From Aliidiomarina sp. (GTDB lineage Bacteria; Pseudomonadota; Gammaproteobacteria; Enterobacterales; Alteromonadaceae), in NCBI RefSeq assembly GCF_022565475.1, contig NZ_JAIUMR010000003.1, positions 62,001-126,000 of the forward strand: 64,000 nucleotides of DNA, written 5' to 3'. Below the pieces are notes generated by a model. It was not told the DNA's origin. It saw only the letters and a program-made list of their open reading frames with translations, and made no database searches. The translations under genes were made by a program, and so were the position numbers. Position 1 is the first letter of the stretch; each line of letters begins with the position of its first letter. Positions 27,760 to 36,880 of the stretch are shown here, piece by piece.

Positions 27760-28617
27760 ATGTTATTCCGCGGAATTCGCGAAGATATCGCCAGCGTATA
27801 TGCTCGAGACCCAGCTGCTCGTCATTTCTTTGAAGTGCTTACCAATTATCCTGGCCTGCATGCTATTTGGATTCATCGCTTGAGTCACTGTCTGTGGCAT
27901 TGGCGATTGAAATGGCTGGCGCGTTGGATTTCGACGATTGCGCGTTGGTTTACTGGTGTCGAAATACACCCCGGAGCCAAAATTGGCCGTCGGTTTTTTA
28001 TTGATCACGGCATGGGTGTTGTGATTGGTGAAACCGCCGAAATCGGTGATGACTGTACGCTATACCACGGCGTCACCTTAGGCGGCACAAGTTGGAAGCA
28101 TGGCAAGCGCCATCCAACGCTCGCGAATGGTGTAGTGATTGGCGCTGGGGCGAAAGTTTTAGGTCCTTTGCAAATTGGTGAAAATGCCCGAATAGGCTCG
28201 AATGCGGTGGTCGTTCGTGATGTGCCGGCCGGCGCAACCGTGGTTGGGATTCCCGGACGAATCGTCAGCCAAACACGAGCGTCTGTTGAGCAGGATGACG
28301 GCGAGTCGGAACGTCGGGCCGAAATTGCGAAAAAATATGGTTTCGATGCCTACGCTGTGTCACGGGACAATCCAGACCCGGTCGCTACCGCGATGGGTAG
28401 AATGCTGGATCATGTCCATGTATTAGACGCCCGCGTTGCGGAAATGTGCAAAACCATTAATCGCATGGGTGGTAACGTGTGTGGTGATTTACCGCCTATC
28501 GAATTAGAAGATGAAGACATTCTGCGTGCGGAAAAGGAAGCCGCTCGCCAACGTCAGCAAGATGCCGCGAGCGAACAAAGCGTGACTGACGATGCGCAAC
28601 AAGAGGATAAGCAATGA
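27760..28617 (+). CDS. cysE: Serine O-acetyltransferase (EpsC-type)
   Basis: A 285-residue enzyme that makes O-acetylserine from serine and acetyl-CoA, the first committed step of cysteine synthesis. An N-terminal helical region is followed by a left-handed hexapeptide-repeat domain (about 65-165) with [39 protein letters not shown] and the active-site His pairs. Beyond residue 170 a long, charged, Gln/Glu-rich tail follows. The protein ends in ...EDKQ and lacks the C-terminal isoleucine that anchors E. coli CysE in CysK. Its stop overlaps the cysK ATG by 4 nt. Confidence 0.93.
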   Translation: MLFRGIREDIASVYARDPAARHFFEVLTNYPGLHAIWIHRLSHCLWHWRLKWLARWISTIARWFTGVEIHPGAKIGRRFFIDHGMGVVIGETAEIGDDCTLYHGVTLGGTSWKHGKRHPTLANGVVIGAGAKVLGPLQIGENARIGSNAVVVRDVPAGATVVGIPGRIVSQTRASVEQDDGESERRAEIAKKYGFDAYAVSRDNPDPVATAMGRMLDHVHVLDARVAEMCKTINRMGGNVCGDLPPIELEDEDILRAEKEAARQRQQDAASEQSVTDDAQQEDKQ

Positions 28618-29597
28618 CAACACCCACTCGGTTTGAAAATAACGCGGACAGCATTGGTTATACGCCACTGGTTAAACTATCACGTGTTCTCAGTCCCAGC
28701 GCTAAGGCGAATGTGTACGCAAAAATGGAAGGTCGTAACCCAGCGGGAAGCGTCAAAGATCGTTTGGGACTTGGCCTAGTGCGCCAAGCTGAACGAGATG
28801 GCGCACTGGCCAAAGGCCAAGAGTTGATTGAGGCCACTTCAGGTAATACCGGGATAGCGCTTGCAAGCGTGGCAGCGGCGAAAGGTTTCAAAGTTACGCT
28901 CGTGATGCCGCGTTCGGCGAGCCTCGAACGGCGCAAGCTGATGAAAGCACTGGGGGCTAACATTGTCCTGACACCAGCAGAAAATGGCATGAAGGGCGCG
29001 CTTGCAAAAGTAGCCGAGATGATGCAAGCCGAGCCAAACCGATTTTACTTTACGCGCCAATTTGAAAATCCGGCGAACCCAGCGATTCACCAGCAAACCA
29101 CTGGACCGGAAATTTTCCGAAGCCTCAATGGTGCCGTCGACATTTTTGTCGCAGGCGTCGGGACTGGCGGAACCTTAACGGGTGTTGGGCGTTACTTCCA
29201 AGAGATGAATCATGCATTAGACATTTGGGCGGTGGAATCCGCGGACTCGCCGTTGATTAGTCAAACGCTGGCCGGTGAGGAATTGACTCATGTGGCGCAT
29301 AAAATCCAAGGTATCAGCGCTGGTTTTGTGCCGCAGAACCTCGATCTTAGCTTGATTCGTGGTACTCAACGCATCAGCAATGACGAGGCCTATGCGATGG
29401 CTCACCGATTAATGCGCGAAGAAGGTATTTTAGCTGGCATTTCCTCAGGTGCTGCCGTGGTTGCCGCCGATCGCATCGCCTGTTTACCGGAGTATGCAGG
29501 GAAGAATTTGGTGGTTATTTTGCCGAGCTCCGCGGAGCGCTACTTGAGCACGCCATTATTTAAGGATCTTTTTACCGCGGAAGAACTCGAGCCGTAA
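28614..29597 (+). CDS. cysK: Cysteine synthase (O-acetylserine sulfhydrylase)
   Basis: A 327-residue PLP enzyme that converts O-acetylserine and sulfide to cysteine. The PLP lysine is K48 in [27 protein letters not shown] is the substrate loop and [13 protein letters not shown] the phosphate loop. Overall it follows E. coli CysK ([43 protein letters not shown]), while the PAGSVKDR segment resembles CysM, so I call it CysK with some doubt over A versus B type. It is coupled to cysE by an ATGA overlap and ends at a strong terminator. Confidence 0.93.
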   Translation: MTTPTRFENNADSIGYTPLVKLSRVLSPSAKANVYAKMEGRNPAGSVKDRLGLGLVRQAERDGALAKGQELIEATSGNTGIALASVAAAKGFKVTLVMPRSASLERRKLMKALGANIVLTPAENGMKGALAKVAEMMQAEPNRFYFTRQFENPANPAIHQQTTGPEIFRSLNGAVDIFVAGVGTGGTLTGVGRYFQEMNHALDIWAVESADSPLISQTLAGEELTHVAHKIQGISAGFVPQNLDLSLIRGTQRISNDEAYAMAHRLMREEGILAGISSGAAVVAADRIACLPEYAGKNLVVILPSSAERYLSTPLFKDLFTAEELEP

Positions 29598-29611
29598 GTG
29601 CTTAAGCTACG

Positions 29612-29651
29612 AAAAAGGCCAATCCAAATGCTTTGGATTGGCCTTTTTCGT
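29612..29651. terminator. Bidirectional terminator between cysK and the mrp operon
   Basis: An 18-bp perfect stem (GAAAAAGGCCAATCCAAA with its complement) around a TGC loop. T-runs occur on both strands, so it ends cysEK on the plus strand and mrpA-G on the minus strand. Confidence 0.93.
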
Positions 29652-29665
29652 TTGCGAGCCGAACG

Positions 29666-30106
29666 TTACTTTTTACTACTCACGCGAATTCGCGGCTTAT
29701 CTTTACTGGGTTTTAATGCGGCCAATTCTTCCGGTGTTTCTAATCCACTGCGTAACCGATGCGTATCAGGCTCGTAACGATTAAAGAGCTCGTCCTTGAC
29801 TGTCTTTACCCAAATCGGAACGCCGACAAAGTAGCCGGCACGGCCAATGGCATGTGCTGCAATTGGGGCGGTAATAAAGATAAACATAATCACCGCGAGT
29901 GCTTTTGCCATGACCACGAGGTCATTAAAATGCAACATAGCGGCGGTCATCATTAATGCGACGCCAAGTGCACCGGCCTTGGTGCTGGCATGCATACGTG
30001 TTAACAAGTCGGGCAACCGTAAGATGCCGACAGCTGCGAGTAACGTAAATAAGCCACTCGACAGCATCAGAATGGCAATAATCCAATCAATCACTACCTC
30101 AATCAT
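29666..30106 (-). CDS. mrpG: Mrp Na+/H+ antiporter subunit G
   Basis: A 146-residue membrane protein, the last gene of the mrpABCDEFG operon. Three helices occupy about residues 1-90: the first (WIIAILMLSSGLFTLLAAVG) is followed by the family motif LPDLLTRMHASTKAGALGV and a third helix rich in Ala/Ile. The C-terminal 50 residues are polar and probably cytosolic. MrpG is a small structural subunit of the Mrp complex in the inner membrane. It overlaps mrpF by 8 nt. Confidence 0.92.
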   Translation of the reverse strand: MIEVVIDWIIAILMLSSGLFTLLAAVGILRLPDLLTRMHASTKAGALGVALMMTAAMLHFNDLVVMAKALAVIMFIFITAPIAAHAIGRAGYFVGVPIWVKTVKDELFNRYEPDTHRLRSGLETPEELAALKPSKDKPRIRVSSKK

Positions 30107-30368
30107 CGCGAGGACCTCCTCGTTCTAAGAAGCGCGCAAAACCAATCGCGCCTAGAAAGGCGGTTAGCGCTGCGACGATAGCCACGTCGATGAAACTACT
30201 ACGGTCGACGAATATCGCATACATACCGGTCATGGCGACCGCTACGGTCGCTAACAACTCGAGCGCGACCACGCGATCCGGCAAAGTGGGGCCCAGAATT
30301 AGGCGAATAAAGATCAGCACAAAGGCGATACTTAATAAGCCAAAGGTAAGTAGATAAACAATCTGCAC
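30099..30368 (-). CDS. mrpF: Mrp Na+/H+ antiporter subunit F
   Basis: An 89-residue protein with three helices; the motif RLILGPTLPDRVVALELLA with the conserved GPT.PDR.VALD/E block identifies MrpF/PhaF. It starts at a GTG (30366-30368) and lies 15 bp after mrpE. MrpF belongs to the E-F-G module that forms a thinned membrane region in Mrp structures and has been proposed to take part in Na+ transfer. Confidence 0.92.
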   Translation of the reverse strand: MQIVYLLTFGLLSIAFVLIFIRLILGPTLPDRVVALELLATVAVAMTGMYAIFVDRSSFIDVAIVAALTAFLGAIGFARFLERGGPRDD

Positions 30369-30383
30369 AGGTCCTCCTTCTAG

Positions 30384-30857
30384 TTAGCGCAGGATCTCTA
30401 AGACCCGACGCTCCATATCTTTCAAGCTGTTGCGAAGCTCCTGCTCATTATCAAGGAACATGGCATGGATAAATAAAACGCGACGGTCGTCGGAAACGTC
30501 AAGGCTTAACGTGCCCGGCGTTAATGAAATCAGATTCGCAACCATAGTGATTTCTAAATCGGTTTTTGCTGCCAATGGCATGGCAATCACACCGGGCTTC
30601 ATGTGCCAAACCGGGGTGATAATATCGAAGGCGACGGTTAAATTGGCCATGATTAATTCTTTAATAAAAAAGAAGAAAAATTTAATCAGGCGCGGTAGTC
30701 GCCGAGTGTAGCCGCGAATGCTAGGAATTTGCCGTTGCATAACGCCCAGCACTGCATAACCGACAAGCATACCGAAAATGAGGTTCACGCCGCCAGCGTC
30801 TCCGGTTAACACAACCCAGGTCACCGCAAGCAGCAGATTCCACATAAATCCAGTCAT
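30384..30857 (-). CDS. mrpE: Mrp Na+/H+ antiporter subunit E
   Basis: A 157-residue protein with two or three N-terminal helices ([31 protein letters not shown]) and a C-terminal ferredoxin-like soluble part containing the family signature [19 protein letters not shown] followed by [10 protein letters not shown]. This signature is diagnostic for MrpE/PhaE. It overlaps mrpD by 4 nt. Confidence 0.93.
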   Translation of the reverse strand: MTGFMWNLLLAVTWVVLTGDAGGVNLIFGMLVGYAVLGVMQRQIPSIRGYTRRLPRLIKFFFFFIKELIMANLTVAFDIITPVWHMKPGVIAMPLAAKTDLEITMVANLISLTPGTLSLDVSDDRRVLFIHAMFLDNEQELRNSLKDMERRVLEILR

Positions 30858-32362
30858 GAGCCACCTCCTAACACCGCATCAATATAGGCTTGAGGGTTTA
30901 GTAACTGACGTGCCGAAAACTCAGCGAGATCATAAATGGGCTGGCCATTAAGACCGATATACAAGGTACAGAGTGCCAACAAAATAACTGGAATATAGAG
31001 AATGACGAGCGAACTCGGTGTCTTACCAAGGGTTAACGCCGTATCATCTTGCCCTTCAGGGAGCGGCTTCCAGAATACTTCAGCCCAAATTTTAATCATC
31101 GAATACAGGGTTAAGAGGCCGACCAGTAAGGCGATACCTGTCACCACCCACGCCGAGGCTTCGACACCCGCACGAATGATAATGAACTTGGCGAAGAAGC
31201 CGGACAGTGGCGGTATGCCCGCCAGTGACAGTGCTGGAATTAAGAACAGTACACTCAGGAATGGTCGTGCTTTATAGACGCCACCGAGCTTCTTCAGGTC
31301 ATAGCAGCCGAGTAAGCGGTGCGTTATGCCACTGATCAGGAACAAATTGGTCTTTACGATGATGTGATGCATGATATAGAACACGCCACCAATGATGGCA
31401 AGTGGCGTATAGAGTGCTAAGCCAAGAATCATGTAGCCGATCTGACTGACAATGTGGAATGACAAGATCCGCCGGAACTCGAATTGCGCGGCGGCGCCAA
31501 GTACACCGGTCAACATAGTCAGCGCTGCCATCCACAGCAATAGCTCATGGGTGAAATCGACGTTTTGATTGAAGATCAGCGTGAACACTCGGAATAGCGC
31601 ATAGACGCCGACTTTGGTTAGCAAGCCAGCAAACAGCGCTGAGACTGCCACTGGGCCGGTATGGTAAGACGCCGGTAGCCAGAAGAACAACGGGAATGCC
31701 GCCGCCTTAATCCCAAAGGCAATTAAGAACATGACCGCGATCACGTCGACCATGCCAGTGTGCTCTGCGGCGCCGAGCTTGACGGCAATATCAGCCATAT
31801 TTAGGGTGCCGGTAATACCGTAGAGCAAACCGATTGCACTGAGGAAAATCGCGGATGAGAGCAAGTTGAGGGTGACGTATTTAACCGCACCTTCCATTTG
31901 CGCACGCTCGCCACCGAGGATCAGGAGCGCAAATGACGCGATTAGCATCACTTCAAACCAGACGTACAGGTTAAAAATATCGCCGGTTAAAAAGGAACCT
32001 GCGACGCCGGCAAGCAGCAAGTGCATGAGCGGGTAATAGCCGAAACGCTCGTGACTGGGTGATGCGGAAGACAGCGAGAAGATGGCAATTGCAACGGCCA
32101 TCATACCCGTCAACACCACCATAATGGCACTGAGCATATCGGCAACGAGGGTAATCCCAAAGGGCGCAACCCAGTTGCCCATATACATCACAACGTGGCC
32201 GTGTTCGATGACACTGACGAGCAGCCAGATGCTTACACCGAGTAAGGCGAGACTACCAACGAGTGAAAGAACACGTTGGATAACATTGTAGCGCCACAAC
32301 ATGACGCACAAGGTTCCGGTCATTAAAGGAATAATTATTGGCAGAGCGACTTCTAAACTCAC
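30854..32362 (-). CDS. mrpD: Mrp Na+/H+ antiporter subunit D
   Basis: A 502-residue, roughly 14-helix antiporter-like subunit of the Proton_antipo_M family, homologous to complex I NuoM/NuoN. Conserved pieces are [17 protein letters not shown] (with the functional Glu of TM5), [20 protein letters not shown] (Lys/His helix region) and [18 protein letters not shown]. It starts at a GTG overlapping the mrpC stop by 4 nt. Role: one of two proton-channel-like subunits of the Na+/H+ exchanger. Confidence 0.95.
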   Translation of the reverse strand: MSLEVALPIIIPLMTGTLCVMLWRYNVIQRVLSLVGSLALLGVSIWLLVSVIEHGHVVMYMGNWVAPFGITLVADMLSAIMVVLTGMMAVAIAIFSLSSASPSHERFGYYPLMHLLLAGVAGSFLTGDIFNLYVWFEVMLIASFALLILGGERAQMEGAVKYVTLNLLSSAIFLSAIGLLYGITGTLNMADIAVKLGAAEHTGMVDVIAVMFLIAFGIKAAAFPLFFWLPASYHTGPVAVSALFAGLLTKVGVYALFRVFTLIFNQNVDFTHELLLWMAALTMLTGVLGAAAQFEFRRILSFHIVSQIGYMILGLALYTPLAIIGGVFYIMHHIIVKTNLFLISGITHRLLGCYDLKKLGGVYKARPFLSVLFLIPALSLAGIPPLSGFFAKFIIIRAGVEASAWVVTGIALLVGLLTLYSMIKIWAEVFWKPLPEGQDDTALTLGKTPSSLVILYIPVILLALCTLYIGLNGQPIYDLAEFSARQLLNPQAYIDAVLGGGS

Positions 32363-32706
32363 GTGTCAGTATCCTTCATCTGATCCAAGTTATCGGTACG
32401 CAGGATGTTGTATGCACGGTGAATCAATACAACAGCAAATGCGAGTACCCCGAACGCGATAACAATCGCTGTCAGAATTAATGCTTGCGGGAGTGGATCC
32501 GCAATCACACCCTCAGGCAAAACCGAACCTTCCGGTATGAGTGGTGGACCGCCGCGGGTCATCCCTGCAGAGGTGAAGATCAGTAAGTTGGCCGCGTTTG
32601 AAATTAACATGAGCCCGATCACCAGCTTGACGATACTGCGCCGAAGCATCATGTAAATAGCCGCTGCATATAAGAGGCCAACAACAATGGCCATGATGGG
32701 TTCCAT
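32359..32706 (-). CDS. mrpC: Mrp Na+/H+ antiporter subunit C
   Basis: A 115-residue, three-helix NuoK homologue. The motif [19 protein letters not shown] and the following [20 protein letters not shown] are the standard MrpC signatures, with the conserved DPLPQALVLTAIVI block almost complete. It sits 12 bp after mrpB and overlaps mrpD. Confidence 0.94.
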   Translation of the reverse strand: MEPIMAIVVGLLYAAAIYMMLRRSIVKLVIGLMLISNAANLLIFTSAGMTRGGPPLIPEGSVLPEGVIADPLPQALILTAIVIAFGVLAFAVVLIHRAYNILRTDNLDQMKDTDT

Positions 32707-32718
32707 TTTTGCCTCCTG

Positions 32719-33150
32719 TTAGTGTTCTTCTGCTTCGGTGAGCGCGATCAGCATCAGCATGACTGAGCCAAACACGGCGAAATAGACACCAATATCGAAG
32801 ATCAGCGGTGTCGAGAGCTTAATTTCTGTGCCGCCTGGCAGCATAATCGGCCACCATTGGGCGGTCAGCAATGGCTGGCCATTGAAGAGCGCTGGAAACA
32901 CAGAAATCATGCCAAAAAATAGGCCGATGCCAATTAAATTGCGCGGATCAACGCGCATCAAGTCGCGCGTGACCGCAGCACCGAACGTGAATAGATACAG
33001 GGCGAACGCACCTGAGGCGACAAGCCCAGCGATAAATCCACCGCCCGGTTCGTTATGCCCACGCAGCAGTAAGAAAACTGAAAACAGGAGCTGCAAGGGC
33101 ACAAGGAAACGTGCTGCAGCATGAAGGATCAGCGTACCTGGTTTCATCAT
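32719..33150 (-). CDS. mrpB: Mrp Na+/H+ antiporter subunit B
   Basis: A 143-residue, four-helix MnhB-domain protein: FLVPLQLLFSVFLLLRGHNE, then the motif NEPGGGFIAGLVASGAFALY and a C-terminal FDIGVYFAVFGSVMLMLIAL. It overlaps the end of mrpA by 4 nt. MrpB continues the membrane domain that begins in the C-terminal part of MrpA. Confidence 0.94.
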   Translation of the reverse strand: MMKPGTLILHAAARFLVPLQLLFSVFLLLRGHNEPGGGFIAGLVASGAFALYLFTFGAAVTRDLMRVDPRNLIGIGLFFGMISVFPALFNGQPLLTAQWWPIMLPGGTEIKLSTPLIFDIGVYFAVFGSVMLMLIALTEAEEH

Positions 33151-35732
33151 GACGGTTTGTCCTCCTTGCGCTGATTATTGTCGCTTTCGCTAGAGCCATC
33201 GCCTTCCGCTACATCATCGTCATGCCCGTCGGAGGCATTCGGACTCAGATCCGGATTCGACTTGGCGTCGCTGGCCGCGGCAATTTTCTTGCCGTTGTTC
33301 TCGGCAACATCACCCGGCGCCAGAATCTCTTCTTTCTCCAGCATGGCAAGGTGAATTTCGTCGAGTGAGTGCACAATGTCTTTCTCAGGAATTTTCTTCG
33401 GCGGCAGAATCAAGGTGCCGGCGAAATGGTTCGCTCCCGGCGCTGTTTGTGGATTGAACTTGATCATGGCGTACACACCCATGGCTGCAAGGGCCAAGAC
33501 AAAAATCTCGCCTAAGGTGTCGAGCGCGCGATAATCAACCAAGATGACGTTGACGATATTACGACCATGCGCCAACGGATAGCTATTCTCAATCATGTAA
33601 CCTGAGATCGGCTCGAACAACTGCACGTCTATGGTAATCATAATCAAGAACGTCATGAGCACACCGACAGTAAGGGCAACTGCCGCATCGCGGATTCGCT
33701 CGCGGGTAGTCGAGATGTTCGAGAAGCTCGGCAAGCGGAACAGCACGAGTACGAGCAAGATAACCGTGAGGGTTTCCACGAGTATCTGCGTGATACCGAG
33801 GTCGGGTGCACTGAACAAAATAAAGACCAAGGCAATGGTATAGCCAACGCCACCCATGGCGGCAACAGCTCCAAGCCGCGAGTGTGTGACACTGGCAGTA
33901 ATCGCCGCTGCGACCAACACGCCCAAGACGAGCAACTCATGGAAGTAAACGGAGATATCGAAATTCCAATGGACTTGGTAGCGGGCGAGCAGGGTGTACC
34001 CCGTCAATCCGACAAAAACGAGGACGATCGTGCGCAGATAGTTGCGCATTGACCCGTTTTGCAGCTTCCGCGTTTGCCACTCGGCCACCCATACGATCGC
34101 ATCCATAAAGAGGAAGTAACCCCGTTCTGGGCCGCGCGCAATAATCGGGTCTAAAATGCGTAAGCGATTACGCACGTTGTCCCACATTTTAAACAGAATC
34201 AAACCGGCAATTAGACTCACTGCTGAGAGCAATAGTGGCAAATTCAGGCCATGCCAGAGTGCCAAATAGCCGTCCACGACAGTGCCCGCGACGGCATTAG
34301 TCGCCGGCTGTGTAATCCAGTAACCGGCTAAACCGGGTAGCAGGCCAGCGACGAGCGACAGCGCCACCAATACAATCGGGCCAGCGAGCATGGCGAGCGG
34401 CGGCTCATGAATCTTGTCTGCAGACTTTGGTGCTTTAAATGCGCCAAAGAAGGGACGCAAGGCAATGACAGAGGCGACGGTGACAATGAAAATCGAGCCG
34501 ACAATCACAAGCGCATAAATAAACCATGCAAATGCGCCGTCGATCATGGCCTCGAGCAAGAGCTCTTTAGCAACGAATCCAAATAGTGGCGGTATTCCTG
34601 CCAAGGAGAGTGCTGCAACACCTGTCAATATAGCCGTTAATGGTAGCTGCTTACGCAAGCCTCCCAATTCAGTGACTTCACGGCTGCCCGCTTCATGGTC
34701 GACGATGCCCGCGAGCATGAAGAGCGCGCCTTTGTACAGCGAGTGGGCGAGCAAGTAGGCAGCGAAACCGAGCATCGCCAATTCGGTGCCAATACCGAGC
34801 AGCAAGGTCAGGGTACCGAGGGCCATCACGGTGGAATAAGCCAACAGCTTTTTGAGATCGGTACTTCTCAGTGCCATAAATGCGCCGGTAAATAGGGTAA
34901 ACGCACCAACGGTACTGAGGATAATCGTCCACAGTTCGGTGCCGCCAATTTGCGGTTGTAAACGGGCAAGTAAATAGATACCCGCTTTCACCATGGTTGC
35001 GGAGTGTAAGTAAGCACTGACTGGCGTCGGCGCCGCCATTGCATTTGGCAACCAGAAATGGAACGGAAACTGTGCTGATTTAGTAAATGCGCCGAGTAGC
35101 AAACAAATGAGCATGCCGGTATAGAGCGCATGCGATGTGACGCTGTTACTACTATTCAGGATCTCTTGTATCGAGTATGAACCACCGGCGATGGCTAGCA
35201 TGACGATACCGGCCAGTAAAGCGAGACCGCCTGCAACGGTGACAATGAGTCCTTGCAACGCCGCTTTACGTGCACTTTCTTGGTGATGATTAAAGCCGAT
35301 CAGCAAGTAAGAGGTGATACTGGTGAGTTCCCAGAAAACGAATAGGGTAATCAGGTTGTCGGCAAGCACTAAGCCCAACATCGAGCCCATGAACGCAAGG
35401 AGTACCACTAAAAATCGGTTCTGGTCCTCATGCCCTTTCAGGTAGGCTCCGGCATACAGGACGATAAAGGTACCGATCCCGCAAATCAGTAGCGCAAACA
35501 TGAGTGACAAACCGTCAAGCACCATGGTGAACGAAATATCGAGACCAGGAATCCACGCGAACTCATGGATGAGCACTTCACCGGCGGCGATCATCGGAAT
35601 ATGACCGGCGAACCAAATCGTGAGTGCGGCCGGAACAATGGCCATTAAGTAAGCGGTTCGATGCTGATGTTGCACGAATAACCAAGGGGTTATGAGTGCT
35701 GCAAGATAAATCACCAGAACGGCTAATTGCAT
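33147..35732 (-). CDS. mrpA: Mrp Na+/H+ antiporter subunit A
   Basis: An 861-residue subunit with an N-terminal NuoL-like antiporter domain (about 1-500) and a C-terminal NuoJ/MrpB-like extension (about 600-780), the full MrpA layout of group 1 systems. Motifs include LFVFWELTSITSYLLIGF with the TM5 Glu, FPFHFWLPNAMAAPTPVSAY and [20 protein letters not shown]. An acidic, low-complexity tail of about 70 residues follows, unusual for MrpA and probably cytosolic. I start at the ATG at 35732 (GAGG 7 nt upstream); an ATG at 35765 would add 11 residues with no ribosome site. It is the first gene of mrpABCDEFG, divergent from the sodium-channel gene. Confidence 0.94.
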   Translation of the reverse strand: MQLAVLVIYLAALITPWLFVQHQHRTAYLMAIVPAALTIWFAGHIPMIAAGEVLIHEFAWIPGLDISFTMVLDGLSLMFALLICGIGTFIVLYAGAYLKGHEDQNRFLVVLLAFMGSMLGLVLADNLITLFVFWELTSITSYLLIGFNHHQESARKAALQGLIVTVAGGLALLAGIVMLAIAGGSYSIQEILNSSNSVTSHALYTGMLICLLLGAFTKSAQFPFHFWLPNAMAAPTPVSAYLHSATMVKAGIYLLARLQPQIGGTELWTIILSTVGAFTLFTGAFMALRSTDLKKLLAYSTVMALGTLTLLLGIGTELAMLGFAAYLLAHSLYKGALFMLAGIVDHEAGSREVTELGGLRKQLPLTAILTGVAALSLAGIPPLFGFVAKELLLEAMIDGAFAWFIYALVIVGSIFIVTVASVIALRPFFGAFKAPKSADKIHEPPLAMLAGPIVLVALSLVAGLLPGLAGYWITQPATNAVAGTVVDGYLALWHGLNLPLLLSAVSLIAGLILFKMWDNVRNRLRILDPIIARGPERGYFLFMDAIVWVAEWQTRKLQNGSMRNYLRTIVLVFVGLTGYTLLARYQVHWNFDISVYFHELLVLGVLVAAAITASVTHSRLGAVAAMGGVGYTIALVFILFSAPDLGITQILVETLTVILLVLVLFRLPSFSNISTTRERIRDAAVALTVGVLMTFLIMITIDVQLFEPISGYMIENSYPLAHGRNIVNVILVDYRALDTLGEIFVLALAAMGVYAMIKFNPQTAPGANHFAGTLILPPKKIPEKDIVHSLDEIHLAMLEKEEILAPGDVAENNGKKIAAASDAKSNPDLSPNASDGHDDDVAEGDGSSESDNNQRKEDKPS

Positions 35733-35963
35733 GCGTTTTCCTCTTTCAGCAAACCCTAAAATCAATAAGTTACCGAAATTTTCGGCGCGTCGAACGGGTT
35801 AATCTAGCATAAATCATAAAAAATCGGTAAGTAAACTAATGCAAAAAGTTTACTTTCGCAGCATTGCAATTTGTGCTGCGCGGCCGCATCTAGCCCTTGC
35901 ATCACTCCGACAAGCGCTCTAAATTGCGCTCTAATTTTGAATTGAATAGAAGTAAACGTCAAA

Positions 35964-36803
35964 ATGGACAGAGCAGATTACCGAAGCTGGCAAACCCGAT
36001 TTGAAAATCTTCGCAGCAACAAAGTGTTTGAGCTGGTTGTTGTCGCCATTATTATTTTTTCAGCGCTCGTTGTCGGTGCAAAAACCTACGAAGAAACGAC
36101 GCGATTTACGCGCATTATGGATGTCCTCGACTGGGCCGTCACCGCATTCTTTGTGGTCGAAATTGCCATCCGCATGCTCGCCGAAAAACGCTATCGCGAC
36201 TTCTTTAAATCCGGCTGGAACATTTTCGATTTTGTCATTGTGGTCGCCAGTTTAATTCCGGTTGATGGCGGTCAAAGTGTCCTACTCGCACGCTTGCTCA
36301 GGGTCTTTCGGGTTCTCCGCTTGGTCTCAATCGTGCCGGAATTGCGGGTGCTTATGAATGCCTTTTTGAAAGCCTTGCCGCGCATGGGCTATGTGGCATT
36401 ATTCATGTTTATCATTTTCTATATTTACGGTGCAGTTGGCAGTTTTGTATTTCGCGATATTAATCCGTTTTATTGGGAAAATATTTCCATTGCCATGCTG
36501 ACCTTGTTCCGGATTGCAACCTTCGAAAGTTGGACCTCAATCATGTATGAAACCATGGAGGTCTACCCGCTCTCATGGTTGTACTACGTCAGTTTTATCT
36601 TCTTAAGTGCCTTTATTTTCCTCAATATGATGATTGGTATCGTCCTCGAAACCATGCAGAAAGAGAGCGCAGCGCAAGAGCTTGAAGATGGTGAGGGCGA
36701 AGCAGCAGACATTCACTGGATGCGCGAGCAGATGGCGGTGATGCAACAACAACTCCAGGACATGCATCAACATGTGGTTGGCCAGGGTAAGGATAAAACA
36801 TAG
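35964..36803 (+). CDS. Bacterial voltage-gated sodium channel (BacNav type)
   Basis: A 279-residue six-helix ion channel subunit. S1-S3 cover about residues 20-100. S4 carries four arginines at three-residue intervals (R110, R113, R116, R119) in ARLLRVFRVLRL. The pore loop reads LFRIATFESWTS (182-192), equivalent to the LESWAS filter of NaChBac, whose Glu gives Na+ selectivity. S6 (about 205-230, FIFLSAFIFLNMMIGIVLET) leads to an acidic neck and a C-terminal coiled coil (MREQMAVMQQQLQDMHQH), as in tetrameric BacNav channels. It is divergent from mrpA across 231 bp, pairing a Na+ entry route with an Na+ exporter. Confidence 0.92.
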   Translation: MDRADYRSWQTRFENLRSNKVFELVVVAIIIFSALVVGAKTYEETTRFTRIMDVLDWAVTAFFVVEIAIRMLAEKRYRDFFKSGWNIFDFVIVVASLIPVDGGQSVLLARLLRVFRVLRLVSIVPELRVLMNAFLKALPRMGYVALFMFIIFYIYGAVGSFVFRDINPFYWENISIAMLTLFRIATFESWTSIMYETMEVYPLSWLYYVSFIFLSAFIFLNMMIGIVLETMQKESAAQELEDGEGEAADIHWMREQMAVMQQQLQDMHQHVVGQGKDKT

Positions 36804-36880
36804 ATCGCGATTCATGCCGATCAGACTATACTGTTTTGACGTAGAGAGATTGTATTAAGTCTGATCGAAAAGGAGCCAAT

